Source of the DNA: an uncultured Lachnospiraceae bacterium
GTDB lineage: Bacteria > Bacillota > Clostridia > Lachnospirales > Lachnospiraceae
DNA: 60,096 nt
NCBI GenBank assembly: GCA_947625465.1
Contig: CANQOK010000009.1
Location: 1-60,096 of the forward strand
Reading direction: 5' to 3'
Shown here: piece after piece, positions 17,441 through 26,200 of the stretch
Layout of the letters: every line of letters begins with the position of its first letter
Position numbering within the stretch: the stretch's first letter is position 1
Position numbers and translations under genes: made by a program
Notes under the pieces: model-generated
What the model saw: only the letters and a program-made list of their open reading frames with translations
What the model was told of the DNA's origin: nothing
Databases searched by the model: none

Positions 17441-18778
17441 TTATCCGATTAAAATTTGTTCGCTTGGTCTGGCAAGCGGCGCCTGCTTTCTCCGCTCCGC
17501 AAATACGAGCAGCAGGGAGAGACCTCCGATTCTGCCGCCGAACATAAGAATCATAAGAATGATTTTGGAGCCTGCGCACAGCGTGGGCGTCAGTCCCTGT
17601 GTCAGTCCGACGGTTCCCGCCGCAGACGCGGTTTCAAAAAAGATGGCTTTACTGTCAGCCGGTTCCATGAAGCAGATTGCCATTGCCGCCAGCAAAACGG
17701 CGGAAACATAAATGACAATGATTACGGCGGCGTGTTTGACAAGAGAGGCGTTCAGCCGCTTTCGGAATACCGTTACATCCTCATAGCCCTTCGCCATGCT
17801 GCCGATCGTCATAAAGATCACGGCTATGGTAGTGGTCTTAATGCCTCCGGCTGTGGAGCCGGGACTGCCGCCGATCAGCATCAGGATGTTAGACAGGATA
17901 TTGCCGGAATCCGACAGACCGGCCAGATCCATGGTGTTAAAGCCGGCGGTCCTTGTCGTCGTGGACATGAATGAGGCCGATAGCAGTTTGTCCGGCAGCG
18001 ACAGACCTGCCAGGTTGCCGGAGTATTCAAAAATAAAGAATCCGACCGTACCGATCAGCAATAGCAGAAACGAGGTGATCAGTACGATCTTGGTATGCAG
18101 AGAATAAGCGGAAATGTGTAATTTACATTTGAGCAGATCGCCCCATACCATGAATCCGATGCCGCCGATGATAATGAGCGCCATGATCACTGTGCTGACC
18201 AGATAATCGGTTTCGTATGCAGTCAGAGAAGAATAGGGCGCAAATTGTCCCATCAGATCAAAGCCCGCGTTGCAGAAAGCGGATACCGCGTGAAAAACGG
18301 AATAGTAAATGCCTTCCAAAATTCCCAGTTTCGGAATAAAACGGATGGAAAGCAGCAGGGCGCCGATCCCTTCGATGATCAAAGTCCCGAATACGATTTT
18401 TTTGATCAGGCGGATAATGCCGTCGAGCCGCATGGTTCCGGCCGACTGCATCAAAAGCTGCCGTTCCCGCAGACCAATCCGTTTTTTCATAAAAACGGCG
18501 AACATGGTGATAATGGTCATCAGTCCCAGACCGCCGATCTGGATCATGGTAAGGATCACAAGCTGCCCGAACAGCGACCAGTGGGTATAGGTGTCAAATA
18601 CGATCAGCCCGGTCACACAGGTAGCGCTGGTCGCCGTAAACATACTGTCTAAAAACGAGGTAACGCTGCTGTCCCTGGAAGAAATGGGAAGCATTAAAAG
18701 AAGCGTGCCGCTTAAAATGATGATAAAAAAGCTGAGCGCGATGATTCTTGTATAGCTTAATTTTTTCAGCCAGCGCAT
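17441..18778 (-). CDS. trkH: TrkH-type potassium transporter membrane subunit
   Basis: A 445-residue integral membrane protein that forms the ion-conducting part of a Trk/Ktr potassium system. It has about eight to ten hydrophobic helices with the selectivity-filter-like loops of the family: TSATCVTGLIVFDT, AVSAFCNAGFDLMG, TTTRTAGFNTMD and SAAGTVGLTQGL. The block GGSPGSTAGGIKTTT is a TrkH signature. The start has GGAGGT five bases upstream. It is the first gene of the trkH-trkA operon, driven by a strong consensus promoter. Confidence 0.93.
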   Translation of the reverse strand: MRWLKKLSYTRIIALSFFIIILSGTLLLMLPISSRDSSVTSFLDSMFTATSATCVTGLIVFDTYTHWSLFGQLVILTMIQIGGLGLMTIITMFAVFMKKRIGLRERQLLMQSAGTMRLDGIIRLIKKIVFGTLIIEGIGALLLSIRFIPKLGILEGIYYSVFHAVSAFCNAGFDLMGQFAPYSSLTAYETDYLVSTVIMALIIIGGIGFMVWGDLLKCKLHISAYSLHTKIVLITSFLLLLIGTVGFFIFEYSGNLAGLSLPDKLLSASFMSTTTRTAGFNTMDLAGLSDSGNILSNILMLIGGSPGSTAGGIKTTTIAVIFMTIGSMAKGYEDVTVFRKRLNASLVKHAAVIIVIYVSAVLLAAMAICFMEPADSKAIFFETASAAGTVGLTQGLTPTLCAGSKIILMILMFGGRIGGLSLLLVFAERRKQAPLARPSEQILIG

Positions 18779-18808
18779 AGGTTACCTCCATTTGAATCGA
18801 TTAATTCT

Positions 18809-18838
18809 ATTATATGGAAAAACAGGATAACTTGTCAA
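18809..18838 (-). promoter_or_regulatory. Promoter of trkH-trkA
   Basis: On the minus strand a perfect TTGACA (18838-18833) and a perfect TATAAT (18814-18809) are 18 bases apart, 30 bases before trkH. Confidence 0.8.
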
Positions 18839-18934
18839 TTGTTTCAAAGGAATTGTTTTAGAGAAAAAGTAGTAGTTTTGCACAAAAATCACAGCCCCTA
18901 TTATGCGCAGGATTCACAAAAATAAATTGTACGC

Positions 18935-18963
18935 TTACAAGAACGGTAAAAAAAGAGTATAAT
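18935..18963 (+). promoter_or_regulatory. Promoter of the CarD-family gene
   Basis: TTACAA (18935-18940) and TATAAT (18958-18963) are 17 bases apart, 42 bases before the start codon. Confidence 0.7.
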
Positions 18964-19005
18964 AACGTTGTGGCAGCAGGAAAGCATTTTGAAAGGTGTG
19001 ATCAG

Positions 19006-19539
19006 ATGTATCAGGTAAATGATATGGTATCGTATGGCGTACAGGGCGTATGTAAGATTATAGAGATTGCCCGGAAAACATTTGGGAAGAGCACGAATGA
19101 ATACTATGTTTTAAAACCGTTGAATCACAGAGAGGCCACGATTTATGTACCGGTTTCCAATGAAGCCCTGGTAAAGAAAATGCGGCCGGTGCTGTCTCCG
19201 GAAGAGATTCATCAGCTGATCCAGACGATGCCAGAAGCGGAGCTTCTCTGGATTCCCAGTGAGACTGTGCGCAAGGAAAAATATAAGGAAATTATCGCAA
19301 AAGGAGAGCCGGTGGCATTGATGCAGATGATTAAGGCGTTACATGCGCATCAGCAGGAGCAGGAGGCCAAAGGAAAGAAACTGCATATGGCGGATCTGCA
19401 CTTTTTTGAAGAAGCGGAGCGGCTGCTCTATAATGAATTTGCGGTGGTACTGGAGCTGGAGCCGGAGCAGGTGCTTCCGTTTATCATCAGAGAAATCGAG
19501 CTGACGGAAGCAGAGAAGCCGAAAGCGGCGGCGTCCTGA
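19006..19539 (+). CDS. CarD-family transcriptional regulator
   Basis: A 177-residue protein with the CarD/CdnL architecture. The N-terminal RNA polymerase interaction domain (about 1-60) begins MYQVNDMVSYGVQGVCKI, followed by a conserved YYVLKP and ATIYVPVSNE. The C-terminal part (about 75-170) is helical and should contact promoter DNA. Family members bind the RNA polymerase beta subunit and stabilise open promoter complexes. I chose the ATG at 19006 rather than an upstream in-frame start, because it gives the usual N-terminus and has AAAGGTG upstream. It has its own promoter and is followed by a hairpin terminator before pstS. Confidence 0.85.
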   Translation: MYQVNDMVSYGVQGVCKIIEIARKTFGKSTNEYYVLKPLNHREATIYVPVSNEALVKKMRPVLSPEEIHQLIQTMPEAELLWIPSETVRKEKYKEIIAKGEPVALMQMIKALHAHQQEQEAKGKKLHMADLHFFEEAERLLYNEFAVVLELEPEQVLPFIIREIELTEAEKPKAAAS

Positions 19540-19599
19540 TCGATTTTACTTATATTTTACAATAGAATGATAACGGATTTGATATTTCCGAGATACCAT

Positions 19600-19630
19600 A
19601 AAGTCGTAACCAGACAGGTTGCGACTTTTT
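19600..19630 (+). terminator. Terminator between the CarD gene and pstS
   Basis: AAAGTCGTAACC (19600-19611) pairs with GGTTGCGACTTT (19617-19628) around a five-base loop, followed by TTTATTTT. It may end the carD transcript. Because no clear pstS promoter was found after it, it could also act as an attenuator for pst. Confidence 0.75.
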
Positions 19631-19654
19631 ATTTTGGCAAAGGAGAATTGAATC

Positions 19655-20521
19655 ATGAAGAAAAAAATTTTTGTATTGATGCTTGCTTTTGTTTTGACAA
19701 TGGCTATGGTAGTCGGATGTTCCTCAGAGGAAGATTCCAATGCGGGCAATACCGGCGGGGCAGATGGAATAACGCCGTCGGCGGCAGTATCAGGAAAAGT
19801 ATCGACTGACGGCTCTACTTCTATGGAAGAAGTGATCGGGGTGCTGGGTGAAGCATTTATGCAGGAAAACAGTGGAATCACATTTACTTACAATCCTACC
19901 GGTTCCGGCTCCGGAATTCAGGCTGTACAGGACGGACGCTGTGATATCGGACTTTCCAGCCGAAGCTTAAAAGATGAGGAAAAAGAAAGCGGACTGAAGG
20001 AAACTGTTCTGGCTTATGACGGCATCGCGATTATTGTCAATCCGGAAAATTCCGTAGCTGACCTGACCATAGAGCAGATTGCTTCTATTTTTACCGGTAA
20101 GGTGAAAAACTGGAGTGAAGTTGGCGGAGCGGACGGCGAGATTGTTGTAATCGGACGTGAGGCAGGAAGCGGAACCAGAGACGGTTTTGAGTCCATCACC
20201 AAAACAGAGGGCACCTGTAATTATAAGCAGGAGCTGACTTCTACCGGTGATGTGATCACGACGGTTTCCAGCAATCCAAACGCGATCGGATATGCTTCTC
20301 TGGCAGCAGTAAAAGATAATGTAAAAGCGATTTCCGTAGGAGGCGTTGCACCCAGCGAAGCAACGGTCAAGGACAGCAGCTATGTGATCCAGCGTCCGTT
20401 TGTTCTGGTAACAAAGGAAGGAACAGCACTTTCCGGGGCAGCGCAGAAGTTCTTTGACTTTGCGACTTCCGATCAGGCTGTTGCTCTGATCTCCAAAGCA
20501 GGAGCTGTTGCGGCAAAATAA
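19655..20521 (+). CDS. pstS: Phosphate ABC transporter substrate-binding lipoprotein
   Basis: A 288-residue lipoprotein that captures phosphate outside the cell for the Pst transporter. The N-terminus is a lipoprotein signal with the lipobox VVGC (Cys22). The mature protein has the phosphate-binding blocks DGSTSMEE, TGSGSGIQAV and GREAGSGTRDGFE. The length is typical for the short Firmicutes PstS. The start has AAAGGAGAA upstream. It is the first gene of pstSCAB-phoU and should be induced by phosphate starvation through PhoB, though I could not pick out a Pho box with confidence. Confidence 0.95.
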   Translation: MKKKIFVLMLAFVLTMAMVVGCSSEEDSNAGNTGGADGITPSAAVSGKVSTDGSTSMEEVIGVLGEAFMQENSGITFTYNPTGSGSGIQAVQDGRCDIGLSSRSLKDEEKESGLKETVLAYDGIAIIVNPENSVADLTIEQIASIFTGKVKNWSEVGGADGEIVVIGREAGSGTRDGFESITKTEGTCNYKQELTSTGDVITTVSSNPNAIGYASLAAVKDNVKAISVGGVAPSEATVKDSSYVIQRPFVLVTKEGTALSGAAQKFFDFATSDQAVALISKAGAVAAK

Positions 20522-20559
20522 AAACGGAGCTGCTGTAAAGAAAGACGAGGAAGGCAGAA

Positions 20560-21423
20560 ATGAAAAATAAAGTATTTGAGACCATTATTCACGGCGTGTT
20601 CCTCATTCTCGGCCTGATCACGGTAGGCTGTGTTCTGCTGATCACAGTATATCTGATTATTTCCGGCATTCCCGCGATCAGCAAGATCGGATTGTTCGAA
20701 TTTCTGTTTGGTACAAAATGGGCGTCAACGGATGCGGAACCTTCCTATGGAATCTTACCGTTTATTCTTACCAGTATTTACGGAACCGCGGGGGCGATCC
20801 TTCTGGGCGTCCCTGTTGGGTTCCTGACTGCGGTATATCTGGCAAAGATCGCGCCGGCAAAGATACGGACAATTGTATCCAACGCGGTCAGTCTGCTTGC
20901 GGGGATTCCTTCGGTGGTATACGGGCTTGTGGGTATGCTGGTTCTGATTCCGGGAATCCGTACCTTATTTGATATACCGGACGGCGCAAGCCTTCTGGCT
21001 GCGATCATTGTACTTGCCATTATGATCCTGCCGTCTATTATTAACGTATCGATCACAGCGCTGGAAGCGGTTCCGAAGGAATATGAGGACGCTTCTCTGG
21101 CGTTGGGCGCGACTCCGGTGGAAACCTATTTCAGAGTTTCCGTTCCTGCCGCAAAAAGCGGGATCGCCGCGGCTGTCGTATTGGGCGTTGGCCGTGCGAT
21201 CGGAGAAGCCATGGCAGTCATGATGGTGGCGGGAAATGTTGCGAATATGCCGTCCATGTTTCAAAGCGTGCGGTTTCTGACGACAGCAGTCGCCAGTGAA
21301 ATGTCATATTCCAGCGGACTGCAGCGGCAGGCGCTTTTTTCCATTGCCCTTGTGCTGTTCTTATTTATTATGCTGATCAATGCGACATTGAACTTCTTTT
21401 TGAAGCGAAACAAGGAGGAGTAG
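20560..21423 (+). CDS. pstC: Phosphate ABC transporter permease PstC
   Basis: A 287-residue inner-membrane permease of the high-affinity phosphate importer, with six hydrophobic helices. The first crosses at about residues 10-35, and the EAA loop that docks PstB is in ALEAVPKEYEDASLALGATPVETYF. It lacks the long loops of proteobacterial PstC, as is usual in Firmicutes. It lies 38 bases after pstS, has GAGGAAGG before its start, and is followed one base later by pstA. Confidence 0.94.
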   Translation: MKNKVFETIIHGVFLILGLITVGCVLLITVYLIISGIPAISKIGLFEFLFGTKWASTDAEPSYGILPFILTSIYGTAGAILLGVPVGFLTAVYLAKIAPAKIRTIVSNAVSLLAGIPSVVYGLVGMLVLIPGIRTLFDIPDGASLLAAIIVLAIMILPSIINVSITALEAVPKEYEDASLALGATPVETYFRVSVPAAKSGIAAAVVLGVGRAIGEAMAVMMVAGNVANMPSMFQSVRFLTTAVASEMSYSSGLQRQALFSIALVLFLFIMLINATLNFFLKRNKEE

Positions 21424-21424
21424 G

Positions 21425-22288
21425 GTGAAAAAGCAAAGTATTTCTAAGAGAAGAAAAGGTTATATCAGTCTGATGAAGGCGCTTATGATTCTGTCCGCTG
21501 TTCTCACCTGTGCTGTGGTATTATTTATTACGATTTATGTATTGGTGAAAGGCATTCCGAATATTTCCTGGAATCTGTTATCAACAAAGCCCAGTTATCT
21601 GGACGGCAATGTGGGAATTCTTCCGGATATCCTGAACACGATCTATATTATTATCGCTACGTTGTGTATTGTAATTCCCATCGGCGCCGGCGCGGCAGTT
21701 TATCTGACGGAATATGCATCCAACAAACGGCTGGTTTCCGTGATTGAATATGCGGCGGAAACACTTTCGGGAATTCCGTCCATTATCTATGGACTTGTGG
21801 GTATGCTGTTTTTTTGTCAGTTTTTAAATATGCAGACTTCTCTGCTGGCAGGCGCGCTGACGCTGGTGATTATGAATCTGCCTACGGTCATGCGGACTAC
21901 ACAGGAAAGCCTGAAAACGGTTCCCATGAGCTATCGGGAGGGCGCGTTCGGACTGGGCGCCGGCAAATGGCGCGTGATCCGTACCGTAGTGCTTCCGGGC
22001 TGTATCGACGGAATTATTACCGGCTGTATTCTTTCTGTGGGACGGATCCTGGGCGAGTCGGCCGCTCTGCTGTTTACCGCAGGCACGGCGCATGTCCTGA
22101 ACGGCTTTTTTGAGGGGATTGCCAATTCCGGAGCTACATTGACGGTGGCCCTGTACTTTTACGCAAAAGAGAAAGGGGAATTTGATGTGGCGTTCGCGAT
22201 TGCCGCGATTCTGATGATACTGACATTACTGATCAATCTGCTGGCCACACTTGTCGGCGTGATCTTTAAGAGAAGGAGGAACGCATAA
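21425..22288 (+). CDS. pstA: Phosphate ABC transporter permease PstA
   Basis: A 287-residue permease that pairs with PstC to form the phosphate channel. It has six predicted helices and the EAA motif in [21 protein letters not shown]. The start is a GTG one base after the pstC stop, with AGGAGG inside the pstC end, which points to translational coupling. The typical end helix [14 protein letters not shown] is followed by a basic tail. Confidence 0.94.
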   Translation: MKKQSISKRRKGYISLMKALMILSAVLTCAVVLFITIYVLVKGIPNISWNLLSTKPSYLDGNVGILPDILNTIYIIIATLCIVIPIGAGAAVYLTEYASNKRLVSVIEYAAETLSGIPSIIYGLVGMLFFCQFLNMQTSLLAGALTLVIMNLPTVMRTTQESLKTVPMSYREGAFGLGAGKWRVIRTVVLPGCIDGIITGCILSVGRILGESAALLFTAGTAHVLNGFFEGIANSGATLTVALYFYAKEKGEFDVAFAIAAILMILTLLINLLATLVGVIFKRRRNA

Positions 22289-22292
22289 CGCG

Positions 22293-23039
22293 ATGATTAC
22301 TGTAAATAACTTGTGTCTTTGGTATGGAAAATCACAGGCACTGCACAATATCAATATGGAAATACCGGAAAAAGCGATCACGGCCCTGATCGGTCCTTCG
22401 GGCTGCGGGAAATCCACATTTTTAAAGACGTTGAACCGAATGAACGATTTAATTCCGGGCGTGGCAATCACAGGGGAAGTCCTGTACAACGGAACCAATA
22501 TTTTTTCATCATCTGTGGATGTAAATATGCTGCGGAAGAATATCGGAATGGTATTCCAGAAGCCGAACCCGTTTCCGATGAGTATCTATGATAATATTGC
22601 GTATGGTCCCCGGACGCACGGGATCAAAAGCCGCGTAAAACTGGACGATATTGTGGAACGGTCTCTGCGGGGCGCCGCGATCTGGGACGAGGTAAAGGAC
22701 CGGCTTAAGAAAAACGCGCTGGGGCTTTCCGGCGGGCAGCAGCAGAGATTATGTATCGCCCGTGCCCTGGCAGTTGAGCCCGATGTGCTTTTAATGGATG
22801 AGCCCACCAGTGCCCTGGATCCGATTTCCACATCTAAGATTGAAGAGCTTGTGATTTCCCTGAAGGAAAAATATACGATCGTCATTGTAACCCATAATAT
22901 GCAGCAGGCTGTTCGTATTTCGGATAAAACAGCGTTTTTTCTGTTAGGGGAAATGGTGGAATATGATGATACGGAGCAGATTTTTTCCATGCCGAAAGAT
23001 AAGCGGACAGAGGATTATATTACAGGGAGGTTTGGATAA
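22293..23039 (+). CDS. pstB: Phosphate ABC transporter ATP-binding protein
   Basis: A 248-residue ATPase that powers the PstSCA importer. Walker A is GPSGCGKST, the Q-loop is in [16 protein letters not shown] (a PstB hallmark), the ABC signature is [15 protein letters not shown], and Walker B is [13 protein letters not shown]. The length is typical. It starts four bases after pstA with AGAAGGAGG upstream, and its stop overlaps the phoU start (TAATG). Confidence 0.96.
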   Translation: MITVNNLCLWYGKSQALHNINMEIPEKAITALIGPSGCGKSTFLKTLNRMNDLIPGVAITGEVLYNGTNIFSSSVDVNMLRKNIGMVFQKPNPFPMSIYDNIAYGPRTHGIKSRVKLDDIVERSLRGAAIWDEVKDRLKKNALGLSGGQQQRLCIARALAVEPDVLLMDEPTSALDPISTSKIEELVISLKEKYTIVIVTHNMQQAVRISDKTAFFLLGEMVEYDDTEQIFSMPKDKRTEDYITGRFG

Positions 23040-23698
23040 TGCGGTCGAAATTTGATGAGCAGCTGGCGTCGCTGCATAAAGAGCTGATCACAATGGGAAC
23101 ACTGTGCGAAAACGCAATTGAAATGTCTGCGAATGCGCTTGACGAATGCAATCTGACAATCGCGGAGGAAGTATCGGAATACGCTTCCCAAATCGATCAT
23201 AAGGAGCGGGACATTGAGGCAATGTGTATGCGGCTTTTGCTGCAGCAGCAGCCGGTGGCAAAGGATCTCCGGACCATTTCTTCGGCATTGAAAATGGTGA
23301 CCGATATGGAGCGGATCGGAGATAATTCCGGCGATATTGCCGAAATTGTTTCCATGGAGCATATTGCAGCAACGGATGATAAACTGGATATTCACCGTAT
23401 GGCGCAGGCAACGATCAAGATGGTGACAGACAGTATTGACGCGTTTGTGAAGAATGATGTGGAGCTTGCGAAATCCGTTATTGCATATGATGATGTGGTA
23501 GATCAGCATTTTAACAGAATTAAAACGGAATTGATCGGCCGCCTGAAAAATTCAGAAGCGGACGGGGAGTACGCCCTGGATCTGCTGATGATCGCCAAGT
23601 ATTTTGAACGAATGGGCGACCATGCCGCGAATATTGCAGAGTGGGTGCTGTTTTCGATTTTGGGACACCGTGCCGGCCATATACAGACGAAACATTGA
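23039..23698 (+). CDS. phoU: Phosphate signalling protein PhoU
   Basis: A 219-residue all-helical protein made of two PhoU repeats. Each carries a metal-binding-type motif: EMSANALDEC and RIGDNSGDIAEI in the first, and YFERMGDHAANIAEWVLFSI in the second. It connects the Pst transporter to the PhoR kinase and dampens Pho signalling when phosphate is sufficient. The start overlaps the pstB stop. A promoter for phoB overlaps the last codon of this gene. Confidence 0.95.
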   Translation: MRSKFDEQLASLHKELITMGTLCENAIEMSANALDECNLTIAEEVSEYASQIDHKERDIEAMCMRLLLQQQPVAKDLRTISSALKMVTDMERIGDNSGDIAEIVSMEHIAATDDKLDIHRMAQATIKMVTDSIDAFVKNDVELAKSVIAYDDVVDQHFNRIKTELIGRLKNSEADGEYALDLLMIAKYFERMGDHAANIAEWVLFSILGHRAGHIQTKH

Positions 23699-23723
23699 AA
23701 AATGACAGAAGATACGATATGAT
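23695..23723 (+). promoter_or_regulatory. Promoter of phoB-phoR
   Basis: TTGAAA (23695-23700, overlapping the phoU stop) and TATGAT (23718-23723) are 17 bases apart. It could allow phoBR expression independent of pst. Confidence 0.65.
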
Positions 23724-23750
23724 AGGGTGTGGATCGGAAAGGAGAAGGAT

Positions 23751-24434
23751 ATGATTTTTTGTGTGGAAGACGACAGCGGCATCCGGGACTTAATGATCTA
23801 TACATTAAATTCTTCCGGGTTTGAAGCAAAAGGACTGGAATCGGGAAAGGAACTGTTTGCCGCTCTGAAAACGGAGAAGCCACAGCTCATTATGCTGGAT
23901 ATTATGCTTCCGGGAGAAGACGGGATTGAAATTCTGAAACGGCTGCGGGGAACTGCGGTGACGGCCGGAATTCCGATTATCATGGCGACTGCCAGGGGAA
24001 CGGAATATGACAAAGTGATCGGTCTGGACCTGGGCGCGGATGATTATCTGGCGAAGCCGTTCGGCATGATGGAGATGGTGTCCCGCGTGAGAGCGGTGCT
24101 GCGGCGCACGGAATCAAAGGAGAATGATCAGATCCTTCAGGTTGGCAGACTTATCATGAATCTCGGAGAACATACGGTTCTTGTAGATGGAAAGCGCATA
24201 CAGCTGACGTTAAAGGAGTATGAACTTTTAAAGAAATTCATGGGGAATCTGGGCCGGGTATTTAGCCGTGATCAGCTTCTGCAGGGAATCTGGGGAGACG
24301 GATATATGGGAGAGACCAGAACGGTGGACGTCCATATCGGTACCCTGCGGACTAAACTGGGCGTCTGCGGAGATTATATTGAAACCATCCGCGGCGTCGG
24401 TTATCGGATGGAAGCGCAGGAGGGGAGAGAATGA
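23751..24434 (+). CDS. phoB: Phosphate regulon response regulator (OmpR/PhoB family)
   Basis: A 227-residue response regulator. The receiver domain (about 1-118) has the acidic pair in MIFCVEDDSG, phosphoacceptor Asp50 in IMLDIMLPGEDG and the conserved Lys in YLAKPFG. The winged-helix DNA-binding domain (about 130-227) has LTLKEYELLKKF and the recognition helix region GETRTVDVHIGTLRTKLG. I chose the ATG at 23751 with AAAGGAGAAGG upstream. Its place directly after phoU and before phoR indicates the phosphate regulon regulator (PhoB/PhoP equivalent). Confidence 0.9.
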   Translation: MIFCVEDDSGIRDLMIYTLNSSGFEAKGLESGKELFAALKTEKPQLIMLDIMLPGEDGIEILKRLRGTAVTAGIPIIMATARGTEYDKVIGLDLGADDYLAKPFGMMEMVSRVRAVLRRTESKENDQILQVGRLIMNLGEHTVLVDGKRIQLTLKEYELLKKFMGNLGRVFSRDQLLQGIWGDGYMGETRTVDVHIGTLRTKLGVCGDYIETIRGVGYRMEAQEGRE

Positions 24435-26092
24435 CGAAACGAATTTTTCGCTCGATCTGCTTTGTGGCGCTTGGCGTATTTCTGGCATCGGTTATCCTGT
24501 TTATGTGGGTGCTTTACGATTATTTTTCAAATACCCGGCAGGATCAGCTGAAGATGCAGACGGAATTGGCGGCGCACGCAGTCGCCAATGAAGGAAGCGG
24601 TTATTTTGAGGGACTTGATACGACACAGTACCGGATCACCTGGATTCAGTCGGACGGGACGGTACTTTATGACAGTGAATCGGATTCGGATGAGATGGAA
24701 AATCATCTGGAGCGGGAGGAAATCCAGGAGGCAATGCGAAGCGGCTACGGACAGAGCTCCCGGTACTCGGTTACACTGATGGAGCGGGCGCTTTACAGTG
24801 CGAAGCGGCTGCCGGACGGTTCCGTCCTGCGTCTGTCTGTTTCCCAGAACACCCTGCTTACGCTGACGCTGGGGATGCTGCAGCCGATCATTATTATCCT
24901 GATCATTGCCATCGTCCTGTCGCTTGTGCTGGCGTCCAGACTGTCGAAAAAGATTGTGGAGCCGCTAAACAGGCTCAATCTGGAAGAGCCGCTTTCCAAT
25001 GACGGCTATGATGAACTGGCTCCGCTGCTTCACCGGATCGACGCCCAGCAGAAGCAGATTCAGCAGCAGAGTGATCAGCTGATGCAAAAGCAGCAGGAAT
25101 TTGAGGCAGTTACGGAAAATATGACGGAAGGGATTATTCTGCTGAATCCGAAAGGAATCGTTCTGGAGATCAACCGCGCGGCGCAGCGTTTATTTGAGAC
25201 AGATCATTCCTGCCTCGGACAGCATATTCTGTCCGTAAACCGCAGCCTGGAGATTTCAAATCTGCTTCTGCAGGCGGAACAGGGGCGGCACGCCGACTGC
25301 ATGATCAGCCTGGCAGGAGACAGATACCAACTGCTGGTCAGCCCAGTCGTTTCCGGGGATGTCGTTTCCGGTTCTGTTATGCTGGCGCTCAATGTAACAG
25401 AAAAGGAAAAGGCGGAACAGATGCGCCGTGAGTTTACGGCAAATGTTTCCCATGAACTGAAAACACCGCTGCATACTATAGCCGGTTCGGCAGAGCTTCT
25501 GATGAACCGGATGGTGCAGGAAACAGATAAAATGGATTTTTATACCCGCATTTACGGGGAGGCGCAGCGCATGATCCGTCTGGTAGAAGATATTATCCGG
25601 CTGTCGCATCTGGATGAAAATGAAATTGAGATGAAACGGGAGAAAACGGATCTGTATGCGCTGGCAGGCGATACGATCGACGCATTGTCAGTGGAAGCGG
25701 AGCGTATGCATGTGACGCTGACGCTTGACGGAGAACCGGCGGTTGTGGAAGGCATTCCGCAGCTGCTGCAAAGTATTGTGTATAACCTTTGTGACAACGC
25801 GATCAAATACAATCGGGAGTCCGGCAGCGTATCGGTAACGGTAAAGAACCGGCAGGATTCCGTTATGCTTTCCGTGGCGGATACGGGAATCGGAATCTCT
25901 GATGAGCATAAAGAACGTATTTTTGAACGGTTTTACCGGGTGGATAAGAGCCGCTCCAAGGAACTGGGCGGAACCGGACTGGGACTTTCCATCGTAAAAC
26001 ACGCCGCAAGGCTTCATAACGCGAATATAGAGATGCACAGCGTTATGGACGGCGGCACCACCATTACAGTGACATTTCCGAAAATGGACTAG
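24431..26092 (+). CDS. phoR: Phosphate regulon sensor histidine kinase
   Basis: A 553-residue membrane kinase. Transmembrane helices lie at about residues 8-30 and 150-172, flanking an extracellular segment of about 120 residues. Then come a short HAMP-like linker, a PAS domain (about 215-320, with QQEFEAVTENMTEGIILLN), HisKA with His341 in NVSHELKTPLHTIAG, and a HATPase with DNAIKYNRE, DTGIGI and GGTGLGLSIVKHAA. The start overlaps phoB by four bases (ATGA). The layout matches PhoR of Firmicutes, and the operon context supports phosphate sensing with PstSCAB and PhoU. Confidence 0.9.
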   Translation: MTKRIFRSICFVALGVFLASVILFMWVLYDYFSNTRQDQLKMQTELAAHAVANEGSGYFEGLDTTQYRITWIQSDGTVLYDSESDSDEMENHLEREEIQEAMRSGYGQSSRYSVTLMERALYSAKRLPDGSVLRLSVSQNTLLTLTLGMLQPIIIILIIAIVLSLVLASRLSKKIVEPLNRLNLEEPLSNDGYDELAPLLHRIDAQQKQIQQQSDQLMQKQQEFEAVTENMTEGIILLNPKGIVLEINRAAQRLFETDHSCLGQHILSVNRSLEISNLLLQAEQGRHADCMISLAGDRYQLLVSPVVSGDVVSGSVMLALNVTEKEKAEQMRREFTANVSHELKTPLHTIAGSAELLMNRMVQETDKMDFYTRIYGEAQRMIRLVEDIIRLSHLDENEIEMKREKTDLYALAGDTIDALSVEAERMHVTLTLDGEPAVVEGIPQLLQSIVYNLCDNAIKYNRESGSVSVTVKNRQDSVMLSVADTGIGISDEHKERIFERFYRVDKSRSKELGGTGLGLSIVKHAARLHNANIEMHSVMDGGTTITVTFPKMD

Positions 26093-26099
26093 ATTTTTA

Positions 26100-26128
26100 T
26101 TGCCTGAAACCGGATAATCGGATATACT
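26100..26128 (+). promoter_or_regulatory. Promoter of the PurF-like gene
   Basis: TTGCCT (26100-26105) and TATACT (26123-26128) are 17 bases apart, 73 bases before the start codon. Confidence 0.55.
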
Positions 26129-26200
26129 GGTAATACAGATATAAACCGGGCAGGAAATCCGGGATCAGACATGAGAAAACAGGAAACAGGAGGAAATACA